NCBI RefSeq assembly: GCF_018333235.1
Contig: NZ_BORP01000003.1
Coordinates: 303,424-367,423 of the forward strand
Source: Ornithinibacillus bavariensis
Lineage (GTDB): Bacteria > Bacillota > Bacilli > Bacillales > Amphibacillaceae
Direction of reading: 5' to 3'
Length of the DNA stretch: 64,000 nt
Below are positions 8,831 through 18,370 of this stretch, piece after piece. Both the position numbers and the translations under genes were made by a program. A model generated the notes under the pieces. It saw only the letters and a program-made list of their open reading frames with translations, had not been told where the DNA came from and searched no databases. The stretch's first letter is position 1; each line of letters begins with the position of its first letter.

Positions 8831-8868
8831 CTAACTTAACTATTTTTAGGACGCAGCGAATTTGCGTT

Positions 8869-8896
8869 AGCAGGATTTTTATAAATAAATCCTGCT
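8869..8896. terminator. Hairpin in the gap downstream of the membrane protein gene
   Basis: AGCAGGATTT pairs with AAATCCTGCT around an eight-base loop. It lies about 90 bases beyond the stop of the minus-strand membrane protein gene and has T-rich flanks. Confidence 0.5.
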
Positions 8897-8982
8897 ATAA
8901 CTATTAATTTTTGTTCAATTATTGTGATTTGTTCCAGCTTTTATATTAATAGACATTCTGAATATTAAGTACCTACCAGTAT

Positions 8983-9591
8983 CTATTTTTCCAAATACCC
9001 CTCTACGACATGGGATTTATAAGCCAAGGAACTAAACATGAAAAGAAGCCAGCATGAAAGTATATATATCAGGGTTAAAAAATATGGCATCATGACTTTA
9101 TCTCCAAACGTCTCGAAAAGTATGCGTGTTTTTACATAATCACCACCGACCCCAAGAAATGTAATTAAAACTGGAATTACATAGTACATATATGCAATCC
9201 ATGTTTTTATTTTTTTAATATCTCTATCTTTATCCGGGAAGACAATTGGCACTTCTGTTCGCTGATCAAATCTCGCCAAAAAGTACATACTTATAAATAA
9301 ACCGACTAACAGCAATTGATAAAAGATCTCTTCCTTCAACACTTTAAGCAATGGGAAAGTGATTAAGAGGAGAGAGGCGTACCATTGATAAGTAATTGTC
9401 AACTTATACGCTTTCACCTTATTAGCAGAAAACCTGAAGACTAATACAATTGGCATTAGCAGCATTATGAGGAAAACAGCAAGGGTCCACATGGTGAACG
9501 AAGAATCATATGCTGGAGCGAAAACCGCCACCACTGCTGCGAACAGCAGCATTAAATAACTCCATATCATTAATTTAAATGGATTTCCCAT
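8983..9591 (-). CDS. Multi-pass membrane protein of unknown function
   Basis: About 200 residues with six or seven hydrophobic segments. I do not recognise the family. The start is placed at ATG 9591 because GGAGG sits eight bases upstream; an earlier in-frame codon at 9627 has no such site. A charged loop near the middle (FPDKDRDIKKIKTW) separates two hydrophobic halves. It is a single gene between repeats. Confidence 0.6.
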   Translation of the reverse strand: MGNPFKLMIWSYLMLLFAAVVAVFAPAYDSSFTMWTLAVFLIMLLMPIVLVFRFSANKVKAYKLTITYQWYASLLLITFPLLKVLKEEIFYQLLLVGLFISMYFLARFDQRTEVPIVFPDKDRDIKKIKTWIAYMYYVIPVLITFLGVGGDYVKTRILFETFGDKVMMPYFLTLIYILSCWLLFMFSSLAYKSHVVEGYLEK

Positions 9592-9773
9592 TGAGTATGC
9601 CTCCAATGCAACGATATGTATAAACAATCAACTTTTTGGTTGTTTTATTCTCTCTTCATATAATAAAAATCAGTTGTGTTATATACGATAGAACAGAGAG
9701 TTAAGTTTCAAAGAGTTATCCTGATTATGTTTGGTTATTGATTATTGGTGCCTGGTAATTCCAACAAATGCAA

Positions 9774-9802
9774 GAGAGCAACGCAGAAATTTGCGTTGCT
9801 CT
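9774..9802 (-). terminator. Terminator-like hairpin
   Basis: AGAGCAACGCA pairs with TTGCGTTGCTCT around a short loop, 60 bases after the stop of the NUDIX gene. Confidence 0.6.
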
Positions 9803-9860
9803 TAAATTATTGCACCATATAGTCTAGGTACATTTCTTCACAATCTCAGTCATATGTTTG

Positions 9861-10373
9861 TTAATTCTTAACAATGTCCCTTTTTAAATATGTAAAATCA
9901 ATAAGTTTGTTTTTTAACAATGTAAAATGGAAATCGTATGGACTATCTTCATATAAGACAAAAGGTAGATATTTTGGTATTGCTTCACCTAATCCTAAGT
10001 TTTCCTCTGATAAAGCCCAATCTATACTTTTCCAATCCAATATCCCCTCTTTTGTCTTTATCGGGGTTGAATAACTAAAATCAGATGGAACTTCTACAAG
10101 ATAAAGGTGAAAACCTCCAGCATCATTATTATCTACAGTCCAAGTGACCTGTCCTTTATATATTATTTGGAAATTCCTTATATCTATTGAAGTTTCTTCA
10201 TTAACCTCTCGAATTACACATTCCAATGGAGTTTCAATACCTTCTATTTTTCCCCCAGTTCCATTCCATAGCCCTTTAGCTGGCTTGGAATTGCGATTTA
10301 GTAAAAGTAATTCATTATTCCTCTTAATAATACATAGCGTCATACCTACCACAATATACCACCGTTCTTCCAT
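9861..10373 (-). CDS. NUDIX hydrolase
   Basis: This 170-residue protein has a full NUDIX box, GGKIEGIETPLECVIREVNEETSI, with the Gx5Ex7REVxEE pattern that binds the metal. Such enzymes cleave nucleoside diphosphates linked to another group; the layout is like 8-oxo-dGTP diphosphatases (MutT/YjhB type), but substrate is not readable. No clear ribosome site precedes ATG 10373, and MTLCIIKRN ten codons in is an alternative start. Confidence 0.8.
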   Translation of the reverse strand: MEERWYIVVGMTLCIIKRNNELLLLNRNSKPAKGLWNGTGGKIEGIETPLECVIREVNEETSIDIRNFQIIYKGQVTWTVDNNDAGGFHLYLVEVPSDFSYSTPIKTKEGILDWKSIDWALSEENLGLGEAIPKYLPFVLYEDSPYDFHFTLLKNKLIDFTYLKRDIVKN

Positions 10374-10420
10374 AACAATATACTGTAATTAATCATTCTG
10401 TTGTAACATATCCTTTATTC

Positions 10421-10700
10421 CATTAACCCGCCCCGTTAGTTGAAGTACTTAATATTCGGAATCCTATATGTATTTTAACATAAAATATCCAATGATTCGT
10501 TGTTCCTCAACTAATAACTCTGAAGTATTGTAAGATAATAAATCACAATAAAGTAACCAAATAATAGAACCTCTGTTCCTATTTTAGAACAGAGGTTGAA
10601 AAGATTTATCGTTTTCCAATTCTCTCGCTTTGAAATTTATTACTGGTTTGTAAGACTTGTTACATTTTTGAAAGCGGGGTTATAAATAGGCAAAATTGAA
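10421..10700. repeat. Long intergenic repeat R1, copy 2
   Basis: It begins with CCGCCCCGTTAGTTGAA and GTACTTAATATTC, followed by TATATGTATTTTAACATAA and the hairpin AACCTCTGTTCC..GAACAGAGGTT at 10568-10597. The distal GAAATTTA / TACTGGACAT block is weakly preserved down to about 10730. The core lies just upstream of the NUDIX start codon. Confidence 0.8.
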
Positions 10701-10902
10701 ATTTACCACTAGAATGGTACTGGACATATACACATCTGTAGGTTTGAAATAAAGGTTGATTAAAAGGGATTTGATACTTTTCGCATACTAAGATTTTTTT
10801 ATTAAAAATTTTATTATATCTAGGAACTCTTAATTTAACGAAAGCAAAAGTTAGATGGAAAAGAACCCTTTTTACGGAGTAAAATGGTACATTGCAATGA
10901 CC

Positions 10903-11226
10903 TTATGGAATAATGTGAGGAGTTTGAAGCGTTTCCCCATCTTCAAGTGTACGAATTCCTCCGGATACTTCATAAGCTGCACCAATTGACACAAGAAAAT
11001 CTCCTATAATAGCGATTTTTTGTTCTTGGAGAAGCTTTATTATATCTTCTTCGCCTATTTGACTTGATACTGATACAGCCTCTAATATTTGTCCAATTGT
11101 CTTAATCCAAACACCGGTCAAAATTTGTCGTTCACCAATTGAATCTGTATCATTCTCAATATTCAAAAGTTCCGTTAATCCTTTAATTTCAATAATCTGA
11201 CCTATCACTTGAATCCATAGCCCCAA
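10903..11226 (-). CDS. Small internally repeated protein, unknown function
   Basis: A 107-residue protein made of two or three related units: GLWIQVIGQIIE at residues 2-13, GVWIKTIGQILEA near 38-50, and a looser third unit near 76. This resembles repetitive Bacillus proteins of the DUF6944 kind. No signal peptide or enzyme motif. ATG 11226 follows GGAGG. The function is unknown. Confidence 0.6.
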   Translation of the reverse strand: MGLWIQVIGQIIEIKGLTELLNIENDTDSIGERQILTGVWIKTIGQILEAVSVSSQIGEEDIIKLLQEQKIAIIGDFLVSIGAAYEVSGGIRTLEDGETLQTPHIIP

Positions 11227-11585
11227 CGCAACCTCCTTTTCAAGATCTATTATTTTTTTATTATCGAAATCTCTTCTATTGTTATCTTTTTTTTAGTGTG
11301 ATCCATTTTTATCAGCTCCAGAACAAAGGTTTTGCTTTATTTTATGCTAATTAAGTTATTCTGTTACCTTCGATCGGTCACCTTAAAACAAGTAGATTAT
11401 TGCTTTAGTAATTAGACACAACTAATAATTACGAGATGCAGTTCATTTGATGTTCGCGTTAATTTCATTCTTGCAATGACTCAATTCTTTCTTTTTGCTA
11501 TTCAAACAAGAAAATCCAGCTGTTTAAATTGGAAAACATACAGTTGTTAGCACATGCTCCTATGAAGATAGGAGCATGTGGAAGC
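11227..11585. other. Intergenic region with strong hairpin
   Basis: I see no ORF. A perfect 12-bp hairpin (CACATGCTCCTA/TAGGAGCATGTG, 11549-11581) lies immediately after the YetF-like gene and probably ends or protects its transcript, though a T-run is lacking. Confidence 0.55.
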
Positions 11586-12296
11586 TCAGGAGTTGTATAG
11601 GAATATGCTTAGATTTTCCTTATCATCTACGGCAGCAAGCAGAATATCTTTGATGGTTATATTTGAATAGGTATCTTGAAGTTTTTTAAGAAGCCATTCT
11701 TCATCCCTTCCTATTTGGTGTAACTGCTTATAATTAATTGTTCCCTCTTTTATAACCGTATTTGGATAATAAAAAGGTTTGACTGGCTTGTTAAATGTGG
11801 CTGCTGTTAAAGGCAAATGTTCCGTCTTCAGGAAAATGGAAACCTTTCCGCCGTGTTCCCATAAGGCAAGTGCGACTTTTTGGATGTCTTCAATATTTTT
11901 CATTCGCAGTTCGGTTTGCAGTTCATCAAGTGAAATCCGGGCCCGCTTCATATTACGGTTATTGATCATTCCATTTTCTATTAATGGTATCGGATCGGTG
12001 ATAAACCACTTTCTGAAATGTTTTGAATACAAACTTAAGTAAATCCCGATTATATACAAGATTAAAATCACACTCATTGTAATCATCGACCCTTCCAGAC
12101 CTAATCCTTCATCGGACAGCGGATGGGCAATAATATTTCCAATAATCAGCACAATGACAAAATCGAGAAGTCCTACTTGGGATAGGGAGCGCTGACCCAT
12201 TAATTTGACAAGTAAGACAAAAAACACAAATCCAACAATTGCCCGAAGCATCCATTGAACAATGGTTAAGGATTCCTGAGAAGTGAAAAATTCCAT
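11586..12296 (-). CDS. DUF421 membrane protein (YetF-like)
   Basis: About 236 residues: three N-terminal membrane segments, the family motif KLMGQRSLSQVG near residue 36, then a soluble part with RISLDELQTELR and GKVSIFLKTEH. This order is diagnostic of the YetF/YrbG (DUF421) family, which is common in spore formers; its biochemical role is unclear. ATG 12296 is preferred because AAAGGTG lies upstream; the in-frame codon at 12308 has none. It is transcribed alone. Confidence 0.85.
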   Translation of the reverse strand: MEFFTSQESLTIVQWMLRAIVGFVFFVLLVKLMGQRSLSQVGLLDFVIVLIIGNIIAHPLSDEGLGLEGSMITMSVILILYIIGIYLSLYSKHFRKWFITDPIPLIENGMINNRNMKRARISLDELQTELRMKNIEDIQKVALALWEHGGKVSIFLKTEHLPLTAATFNKPVKPFYYPNTVIKEGTINYKQLHQIGRDEEWLLKKLQDTYSNITIKDILLAAVDDKENLSIFLYNS

Positions 12297-12895
12297 GATC
12301 TGACACACCTTTAAACAGAATTAGAAAAGAAGGCTTATCTTGATCAGCCTGTATTTATTAGATAAGAAAATATTTATTTTAGGCAGAGTTTACTGTTTTA
12401 AGTAGTTACATATCCAGGGAGAGCGGGGACTAAAGCTGAAACAAGACTTCCCAAATCTCATGACACGTTATGTGGTTTCGACTGGATCGAAGTTTCTCTG
12501 TGTTTCCTTTTCACTCCCGAGCATAAGATTTACTAAATCTTAATAAAGTCAAAATTTATTCATATACTCTCCTACCGGCCAAGGAAGTTTGACTAAAACC
12601 GCCACCCTGATCGACAACATCGAAACGCCCACATTTGTGTTCTTTCCTACCTTTGTTTTTCACCATCAATATTGTCGTTTTTCCTTGTAGTAATGACTTT
12701 TGAATTAAAATAATCATGGTTTAAGTCGACCTCAATCGCTCTTTTCACAGACATTCGCAATCCCTCATTTTCTTAGTAGTATTATTTTCCAATTTATAGA
12801 TTTTATTACTATAAATTGGTCCAACGTGCTTTCATATAGTATTTCTTTTATTAAAAGCAGCGACAAGAACAAAGCAATCATATTATGATCACTTT

Positions 12896-12925
12896 GTTTA
12901 ACTAATGCACCCTTTACTTAAATAA
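12896..12925. repeat. Boundary palindrome, short form
   Basis: TTTAACTAATGCACCC then TTTACTTAAATAA: an imperfect inverted repeat with a GCACCC centre, the short form of the boundary element. Confidence 0.6.
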
Positions 12926-13035
12926 GGACTACATTAATAGGTCGTTATATTCAACCTCTATCCTTAAAATTCCTTTAATCTTTTATATAATTATCCCTGT
13001 TCAAAACAGCTTATTCCACAATCTGGTCCTAAAAA

Positions 13036-13064
13036 AACACTACCCTTATCTTTTGAAGGGTAGT
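13036..13064 (-). terminator. Rho-independent terminator
   Basis: CACTACCCTT pairs with AAGGGTAGTG; on the minus strand it is followed by seven T. It lies about 90 bases past the stop of the CPBP protease gene. Confidence 0.75.
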
Positions 13065-13153
13065 GACTCCAAAAAGTTATAGTTTTTATTATGCAGCTTA
13101 TTGGCTGGTTCTAGTACGGTATTGTATTGGACTTAATCCAGCCAATGTTTGAA

Positions 13154-13993
13154 TTACGCTCTTTTCCGTATAAAACGCTTCGAACCTAATATAAAGAGTG
13201 AAACTATTATGCCACCAAGCACAAGCATTCCGAATGAGATATACAATCCACCAAGTCCATTTACCGTTTCGTTATAGGTTATAATTGAAGGCCCATCATT
13301 CTGCAAGACTACAAACCTGGTTATTTCTAAATATGCCAAATGGAAACCAATAGACGTCCAAAGACTTCTCGTCCAGATACGAACTAACTGCAAGCATATA
13401 CCATAACATAAGATCAAAATAATATAATCAACGGTAATAGTGTTTCCGGGATTAAGTCCAACGAGAACTTGAAGCTGATTGACTACTAACGGAACAGATA
13501 AAAATAATAGTGTTTGAAATAATACAGCTAACCAAGTGGCAAAACGAGAACGTAAGACATCATATAGCAAACCACGTAAAGCTAATTCTTCGGGCAAAGC
13601 CTCATACAAAAAGGCAATGATAATGTTGAAAAGTAGCGGAGTAAACCAATAATCGGGATTATGCCATTGTTCAATAACGATCCAACCTTGAGTAGTTGCT
13701 ATAATGAACCCCAACACAGCCAATGTAGTTGCCAGGAGAATTCCAGTAAAAAAGTGATATGCCCTTTTCCATGAATACACTGGTATTTTCGGTTTTACCC
13801 CGGTTATTCGATAAGCATGCCGATACAAATACAAAATAATCGGAACTACCAGTCCACTCATCACTAGACCCTGAATCAATAATTGAGAATTTCTAGATAA
13901 GCCAAACTGTTCAGCAACAGTACCAGAAAGAGAACCAAGGAACAGACTGCCGGTTATAGTTACCCATCCGAGTAGAAGAAGTTTCCATTTCAT
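13154..13993 (-). CDS. CPBP-family intramembrane metalloprotease
   Basis: A 279-residue protein with about eight membrane segments. The conserved motif 1, EELALRG, carries the Glu-Glu...Arg signature of CAAX-protease/bacteriocin-processing (CPBP/Abi) proteins, and a later motif contains IGFHLAYLEI with the metal-binding His. Members cleave within membranes; some give bacteriocin self-immunity. ATG 13993 follows TTAGGAAG. Its specific role here is unknown. Confidence 0.85.
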   Translation of the reverse strand: MKWKLLLLGWVTITGSLFLGSLSGTVAEQFGLSRNSQLLIQGLVMSGLVVPIILYLYRHAYRITGVKPKIPVYSWKRAYHFFTGILLATTLAVLGFIIATTQGWIVIEQWHNPDYWFTPLLFNIIIAFLYEALPEELALRGLLYDVLRSRFATWLAVLFQTLLFLSVPLVVNQLQVLVGLNPGNTITVDYIILILCYGICLQLVRIWTRSLWTSIGFHLAYLEITRFVVLQNDGPSIITYNETVNGLGGLYISFGMLVLGGIIVSLFILGSKRFIRKRA

Positions 13994-14398
13994 AGTATAA
14001 TCACTTCCTAATTTTATTCATGTAGTAGTGTGTCTTGAATAAATTCCGTTTCTCGGTTGTAAATCTTAAGCATAAAATACAGAATAGTACCTGAAAAATA
14101 GAAGAGTATTCTTCTATTTGATCTTCAAATTGATTCTCATAGCTGTTCAACTTTTCCTCAAGTATATTTCATATACGTTTATCACGAGAAAGGGTTCCTT
14201 GAAATTAAATGATAACTTCTTTTATTATTCCTTTTTAAACTACTCGTTAGTTGGAATACTTAGTATTTTGATACAGGCACCCTATAGTTTAAGTGAAAAT
14301 ATTTGCATTTTTTAGAATCATATAAAAAAGACGCCTTCTTACTAAAGAAAAGCGCCCGTTTGGGGAATACCGAAAGTTAAATTGGATGAGAGAAGAAT

Positions 14399-14809
14399 TC
14401 AGTCATTAACCATAATATCCCATGCTACACCAAACTTATCTCTAAAATGACCGAAATAATCTCCCCATGGTTGATCTTCAAGCGGATATATTATATGTCC
14501 CCCTTCACTTAATGCCGCAAATAACCGGTCAGCTTCTTCTCGTGATTTTGGATTAAGATTTATTGTTACATTTGGGACCAAATCCCAGTGCATTGGTTCC
14601 TTCGTATCACTTGCCATTAACATACTTTCACCTAAATCAAGCCCCATATTTAAAATAAGATTTTTTTCTTCATCCGGTAATTCTTTGTCACTTATATCCT
14701 GATAGCGTACAATTGGCCCTGCCAAATCAACCTTCAACGCATCTTTATAAAACAACATAGCTTCCTCTGTTTGACCATTAAATTTCAAATACACGTTTAC
14801 CTTAACCAT
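14399..14809 (-). CDS. VOC-fold protein, PhnB-like
   Basis: A 136-residue protein starting VKVNVYLKFNGQTEEAMLFY and ending FGHFRDKFGVAWDI, the two halves of the PhnB/YxaD-like glyoxalase-bleomycin (VOC) fold. These small proteins bind metals or small ligands; reactions are mostly unassigned. A second paralogue lies at 31379. ATG 14809 follows GGAGAGATG. Single-gene unit flanked by repeat R1. Confidence 0.85.
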   Translation of the reverse strand: MVKVNVYLKFNGQTEEAMLFYKDALKVDLAGPIVRYQDISDKELPDEEKNLILNMGLDLGESMLMASDTKEPMHWDLVPNVTINLNPKSREEADRLFAALSEGGHIIYPLEDQPWGDYFGHFRDKFGVAWDIMVND

Positions 14810-14940
14810 CGAACATCTCTCCTTCTTTATACTCTTTTATTCTAGCATTTCAATTTCTGTATAACTTCTTCTCGATTGCTCAAATATCTTCCTTTCTTCC
14901 ATTACATGGCCCGATTGTTGAAAAAAGCTAATTTCGATTG

Positions 14941-15175
14941 TTCAACTAAACTGCCGTTAGTTGGACTACCCAATATTCTGAATGTTATATGTATTTTAAC
15001 ACAAATATCGCAACTCTTAATTCAAATTTTTCCTCACAATTAACCGTGATAAATTGTAAGTTTTCCAATCACTCTAATGTAACCAAATAAAAAACCCTCT
15101 GTTCCTAATTAAGGGCAGAGGGTGAAAAATGTTTCTATCCACTTTATTGAAATTTACCAACTTTCCCTTCAATCA
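14941..15175. repeat. Long intergenic repeat R1, copy 3
   Basis: It opens with a full boundary palindrome (TTCAACTAAACTGCC then GTTAGTTGGA), followed by TATATGTATTTTAACACAA, the hairpin ACCCTCTGTTCC..GGGCAGAGGGT (15093-15123), and ATGTTTCTATCCACTTTATT then GAAATTTACCAAC. It lies downstream of the MazG-like gene. Confidence 0.85.
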
Positions 15176-15207
15176 GACGCACCTTATTGTTGAAAAATGC
15201 TTCTTTG

Positions 15208-15534
15208 CTAAGCATTAGAATAACGATCTGATAGTTTCTTTTTGTGCGACTGAAAGACTTCTTCTAAAGGGATATCATACTTGTTGGCAATTACTATTAA
15301 ATTACCTAGTACATCACCTAACTCTTCGGTTAAATCCTGTTGATGTTCCTCATACGAACCTCTTATTTCATCTGGCCTATCTCTACCAATCTCAAGAGCT
15401 CTTATAGCTCGTGCAACCTCGCCTGTTTCTTCAGCAAGAAAGCCAATACGAATGAATATGTCTAGCTCAGACCAGCCCCTACTTTCATAATAATCCTTCA
15501 CCCATTGCTGAAATTCAGTTACATTCATCCTCAT
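15208..15534 (-). CDS. MazG-like nucleotide pyrophosphohydrolase
   Basis: A 108-residue all-alpha protein with EETGEVARAI and EELGDVLGNLIVIAN, the ExxE and ExxD metal-binding helices of the MazG/dUTPase superfamily. It should hydrolyse a (d)NTP to (d)NMP and pyrophosphate; a house-cleaning role is likely. GGAGG lies 4 bases before ATG 15534 and 10 before the in-frame ATG 15528, so either start is possible. Confidence 0.85.
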   Translation of the reverse strand: MRMNVTEFQQWVKDYYESRGWSELDIFIRIGFLAEETGEVARAIRALEIGRDRPDEIRGSYEEHQQDLTEELGDVLGNLIVIANKYDIPLEEVFQSHKKKLSDRYSNA

Positions 15535-15621
15535 CTGACCTCCAATTCAATACTTAAGTTTAACAAAGAAATGAAAGTTTTGTATAATCTTTAATGGTGT
15601 GACTTTCTAGGAGGTGATAAG

Positions 15622-16203
15622 TTGAAAAGGTTAGCAGTATTTTGTGGTTCGAGTAGCGGAGCATCTGATATATATGTAGAAGGTGCAAAAAAACTTGGTA
15701 AAGAACTAGCAAGCCGAAATATTGCACTTGTTTACGGTGGAGCGAGTGTTGGTATTATGGGTGCTGTTGCTGATTCAGTACTGAATGAAGGTGGATACGT
15801 AATTGGAGTTATGCCAAGCTTTTTAGATAATAGAGAGATAGCTCATAAAAACTTGTCAGAGCTAATCATCGTAGACTCAATGCATGAAAGAAAAGCGAAA
15901 ATGGCAGATCTTGCTGATGGATTTATAGCATTACCTGGCGGACCAGGAACGATGGAAGAATTTTTTGAAGTTTTTACATGGGGGCAGTTAGGTTTACATA
16001 AAAAGCCTTGTGGCTTACTAAATATAGATAATTACTTTGATTTGTTGATTAATTTCTTTAGCCATATGAATAGAAAAGAATTTCTTCAAGAGAAATACCT
16101 ATCCATGCTATTGAATGATTCTGAGCCTGCATCTTTAATAGAACAATTTCAAACCTATTCTCCGCCTTCAGTTAAAACCTATATTAAAGCTACTCAAACT
16201 TAA
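15622..16203 (+). CDS. LOG-family protein (YvdD-like)
   Basis: A 193-residue Rossmann-like protein with VFCGSSSG at the start and PGGPGTMEEFFE near residue 113, the PGGxGTxxE signature of LOG-family nucleoside 5'-monophosphate phosphoribohydrolases. The start is TTG 15622 behind AGGAGGTGAT. It is one of few plus-strand genes in the accessory region and diverges from the MazG-like gene across 87 bases, a pairing that may reflect nucleotide clean-up. Confidence 0.9.
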   Translation: MKRLAVFCGSSSGASDIYVEGAKKLGKELASRNIALVYGGASVGIMGAVADSVLNEGGYVIGVMPSFLDNREIAHKNLSELIIVDSMHERKAKMADLADGFIALPGGPGTMEEFFEVFTWGQLGLHKKPCGLLNIDNYFDLLINFFSHMNRKEFLQEKYLSMLLNDSEPASLIEQFQTYSPPSVKTYIKATQT

Positions 16204-16251
16204 TCATTTTAGAAAGAAACCATCGTATATTAGATGGTTTCTTGTCGAACT

Positions 16252-16276
16252 CTCCTACCCCGTTAGTACAATAACC
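16252..16276. repeat. Boundary palindrome, half copy
   Basis: CTACCCCGTTAGTACAATAACC: only the right half of the boundary element is preserved, between two convergent genes. Confidence 0.5.
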
Positions 16277-16311
16277 TCTAAAACAAATTGAAGTAAACTC
16301 CATATTTTTGA

Positions 16312-16695
16312 TTAATATCCCCAAGCATCAACACGCCAATTATCATTTTTACTATCCCTCCTCAATATCCAATTCCAATCGGATTGAGTTGAGTTTGGTT
16401 CGAAACTTCCATCGCCACCCGAAGAATTTACTTTAAAATTAGATAATAAAATCATAGTATTTTCGTCTTTCATACCATTCGAGCTTTCTGAATACCATAA
16501 TTCCGTAAGCTCACATCCCCTAAACTCCTTAAACTTTTTCTTAACAGCAACTATGGCTTCGTTTATTTCCTCCTCGGAAAACTTAGTCGACTGTTCCAAA
16601 CTAACCTGAACATTATTCGTCTTTCCGACTTGGGAGTAAAACATAATTGACAGTAAAACTATTAATATACCTACTATAAATATATTCCTCTTCAT
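16312..16695 (-). CDS. Secreted or anchored DUF4829-like protein
   Basis: A 127-residue protein with an uncleaved-looking N-terminal hydrophobic segment (residues 4-21) and an outside domain. FSEEEINEAIVAVKKKFKEF, GCELTELWY, SSGGDGSFEPNS and WRVDAWGY match my memory of the DUF4829 group of Bacillota surface proteins. The function is unknown. ATG 16695 follows AAGAGGG. Confidence 0.65.
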   Translation of the reverse strand: MKRNIFIVGILIVLLSIMFYSQVGKTNNVQVSLEQSTKFSEEEINEAIVAVKKKFKEFRGCELTELWYSESSNGMKDENTMILLSNFKVNSSGGDGSFEPNSTQSDWNWILRRDSKNDNWRVDAWGY

Positions 16696-16922
16696 ATTAA
16701 CCCTCTTTACGTCAGATTGGGGGAAAATTCTACTAACTAGCTCAAATAGCTACACTCGCATTAGGTTTAATGAACTTACTCTAAAACCCTGTTAATTTTT
16801 ATAGAAAGTGAAATTCTAATTTGATAATAACATAATATTTAGATAATTTAAACCGAGGTAATATTAGCAAACTTTCCCCCTTACATTCCTATGTATTCAA
16901 CTGTTCTACTGATTCACCTTGT

Positions 16923-17441
16923 TCAACGAATCCACCCTTTTTTACCTTCTTCGTACATATCCTTGAAGTATTGAAATACATATCTTTTGTAAACTTCCTC
17001 CAATTTATCCATAAGTATTGAACCACTGGGGAGTGCTGTCCATGCATGATCAATTTCTTCTTCTAGTGCATTCTTCATTGATAACAGTGCTTCTTTTTCA
17101 AATGGTAATTCCTCTATTGTTGGATTAGACAATGCAGTTGTAATGAAATTATATACCTTACTATCTCTACACGCTTCATCTAGAAGATCAACAACTTCAC
17201 ATCCTAATGCTACTAATGCACCTTGTTTTAAGATTTCCATCTGTCTCGGATAAAAATCATCTAACTCTTTGTCAGTAGTAGCAAAGAAAAATCTCTCATA
17301 TTCAAAATGTTCATAATCAATACCATGACCGAATCCATTATAATCTGTAGTCATATGATAGTACATCCACTGTACTTTGCCGAATTCTATTTGAAACTCC
17401 CTATAAGTATTAGCTTGTAATTTGAAATAATTTTGTCCCAT
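16923..17441 (-). CDS. Conserved hypothetical protein
   Basis: About 172 residues, rich in aromatic residues near the N-terminus (FGKVQWMYYHMTTDYNGFGHG) and helical towards the C-terminus. No signal peptide or known motif. I chose ATG 17441 because GGAGGTGG lies seven bases upstream; the GTG at 17450 overlaps that site. I do not recognise the family. Confidence 0.6.
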   Translation of the reverse strand: MGQNYFKLQANTYREFQIEFGKVQWMYYHMTTDYNGFGHGIDYEHFEYERFFFATTDKELDDFYPRQMEILKQGALVALGCEVVDLLDEACRDSKVYNFITTALSNPTIEELPFEKEALLSMKNALEEEIDHAWTALPSGSILMDKLEEVYKRYVFQYFKDMYEEGKKGWIR

Positions 17442-17527
17442 CACTTCCACCTCCTAATACAAATAACCGCCCCGTGAAGGGCGGTTTATTAAGCTATCAT
17501 TCTCTGCTAGCGAAACACTTAGTGCGC

Positions 17528-18097
17528 CTATTTCTCCACCTCATAGCGGGCCGCAATAATTCCCGAATTGAGCGTTCGGCTGGACAGCAGCTTGAGTCTA
17601 ATTTTCTCGCCGCCACCGTCGAATACGGATTTTCCGCCACCCAGGACTACTGGACAAATTGTAAATAGGAATTCGTCAATCAGGCCGAGCTTAAGTAGCG
17701 TCTTCGCAGCTCCCGGGCTACCGAATATAACGAGATCTTTGCCAGGCTGCTCTTTGAGTGCCTTGATTTCCTCGGTGATATTGTCCTTAATCAGCATCGT
17801 ATTGTTCCATTCCACCTTGTCCATCGTGCTGGAAATAACGATCTTCTTAACATCCTGCAGCCATTTGGCATGCTCCTTATCGTGCCTCGATGCATTTGGA
17901 TTGTCCAGCTCCGTGGGCCAGTAGCTCTCCATCATGCGATACGTCGCGCGTCCGTAAACGGGTGATCCGACTTCGGCTACGACCTCCTCCGCGTATTTCT
18001 CTAATTCCTCGTCGTACGGAATCCAATCGAGTCCTCCGTTCGAATCCGACGCATACCCATCCAGCGACACATGCATGAACAATACGAGTTTTCTCAT
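17528..18097 (-). CDS. DHFR-like/RibD C-terminal domain reductase
   Basis: A 189-residue protein of the dihydrofolate-reductase-like RibD C-terminal family: VLFMHVSLDGYASDSNGGLDW at the start, VYGRATYRMM, then LVIFGSPGAAKTLLKLGLIDEF and CPVVLGGGKSVF. Members are NADPH-binding reductases of mostly unknown substrate. The gene is visibly richer in G+C than its neighbours (runs such as GCGCGTCCGTAAACGGG), suggesting a recent arrival. ATG 18097 follows AGGAGGAG. A low-GC paralogue lies at 25876. Confidence 0.85.
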   Translation of the reverse strand: MRKLVLFMHVSLDGYASDSNGGLDWIPYDEELEKYAEEVVAEVGSPVYGRATYRMMESYWPTELDNPNASRHDKEHAKWLQDVKKIVISSTMDKVEWNNTMLIKDNITEEIKALKEQPGKDLVIFGSPGAAKTLLKLGLIDEFLFTICPVVLGGGKSVFDGGGEKIRLKLLSSRTLNSGIIAARYEVEK

Positions 18098-18370
18098 GTC
18101 CGTTTCTCCTCCTATTTTTCCAACAGATTCAAGTTAGTTTTTAATAAAAAAGATTAATCACTTTCTACCTATTTTGTTCAACAATCGCTCCCAACTGCCT
18201 AAGAATGACGCTATTTATAAAGATACCAAAAGTGGTTTTTACAGTCTGTCATTCAGTAAAGATAGCGGGATTTTCCAGGGGTGGAACTTAAACCTATGTC
18301 GTGCTCCTCCTTTCGTATTCCTTCAGGTACGTTCTCACAAATGTATAAAGAAAACTATGAGTCTTTTTTA

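Larger units (their letters stand above)
12309..13153. other. 845-bp intergenic region with traces of decayed coding
   Basis: It contains a boundary palindrome (12896-12925) and a hairpin at 13036-13064. Minus-strand stretches near 12620-12770 read as short peptides such as MSVKRAIEVDLNHDYFNSK and, in another frame, VKNKGRKEHKCGRFDVVDQ. These may be remains of a gene, but I cannot name it. Confidence 0.35.

Noticed and set aside
12600..12770. A new small gene in the 845-bp gap
   Set aside because: The coding-like stretches are in different frames, short, and without convincing ribosome sites.
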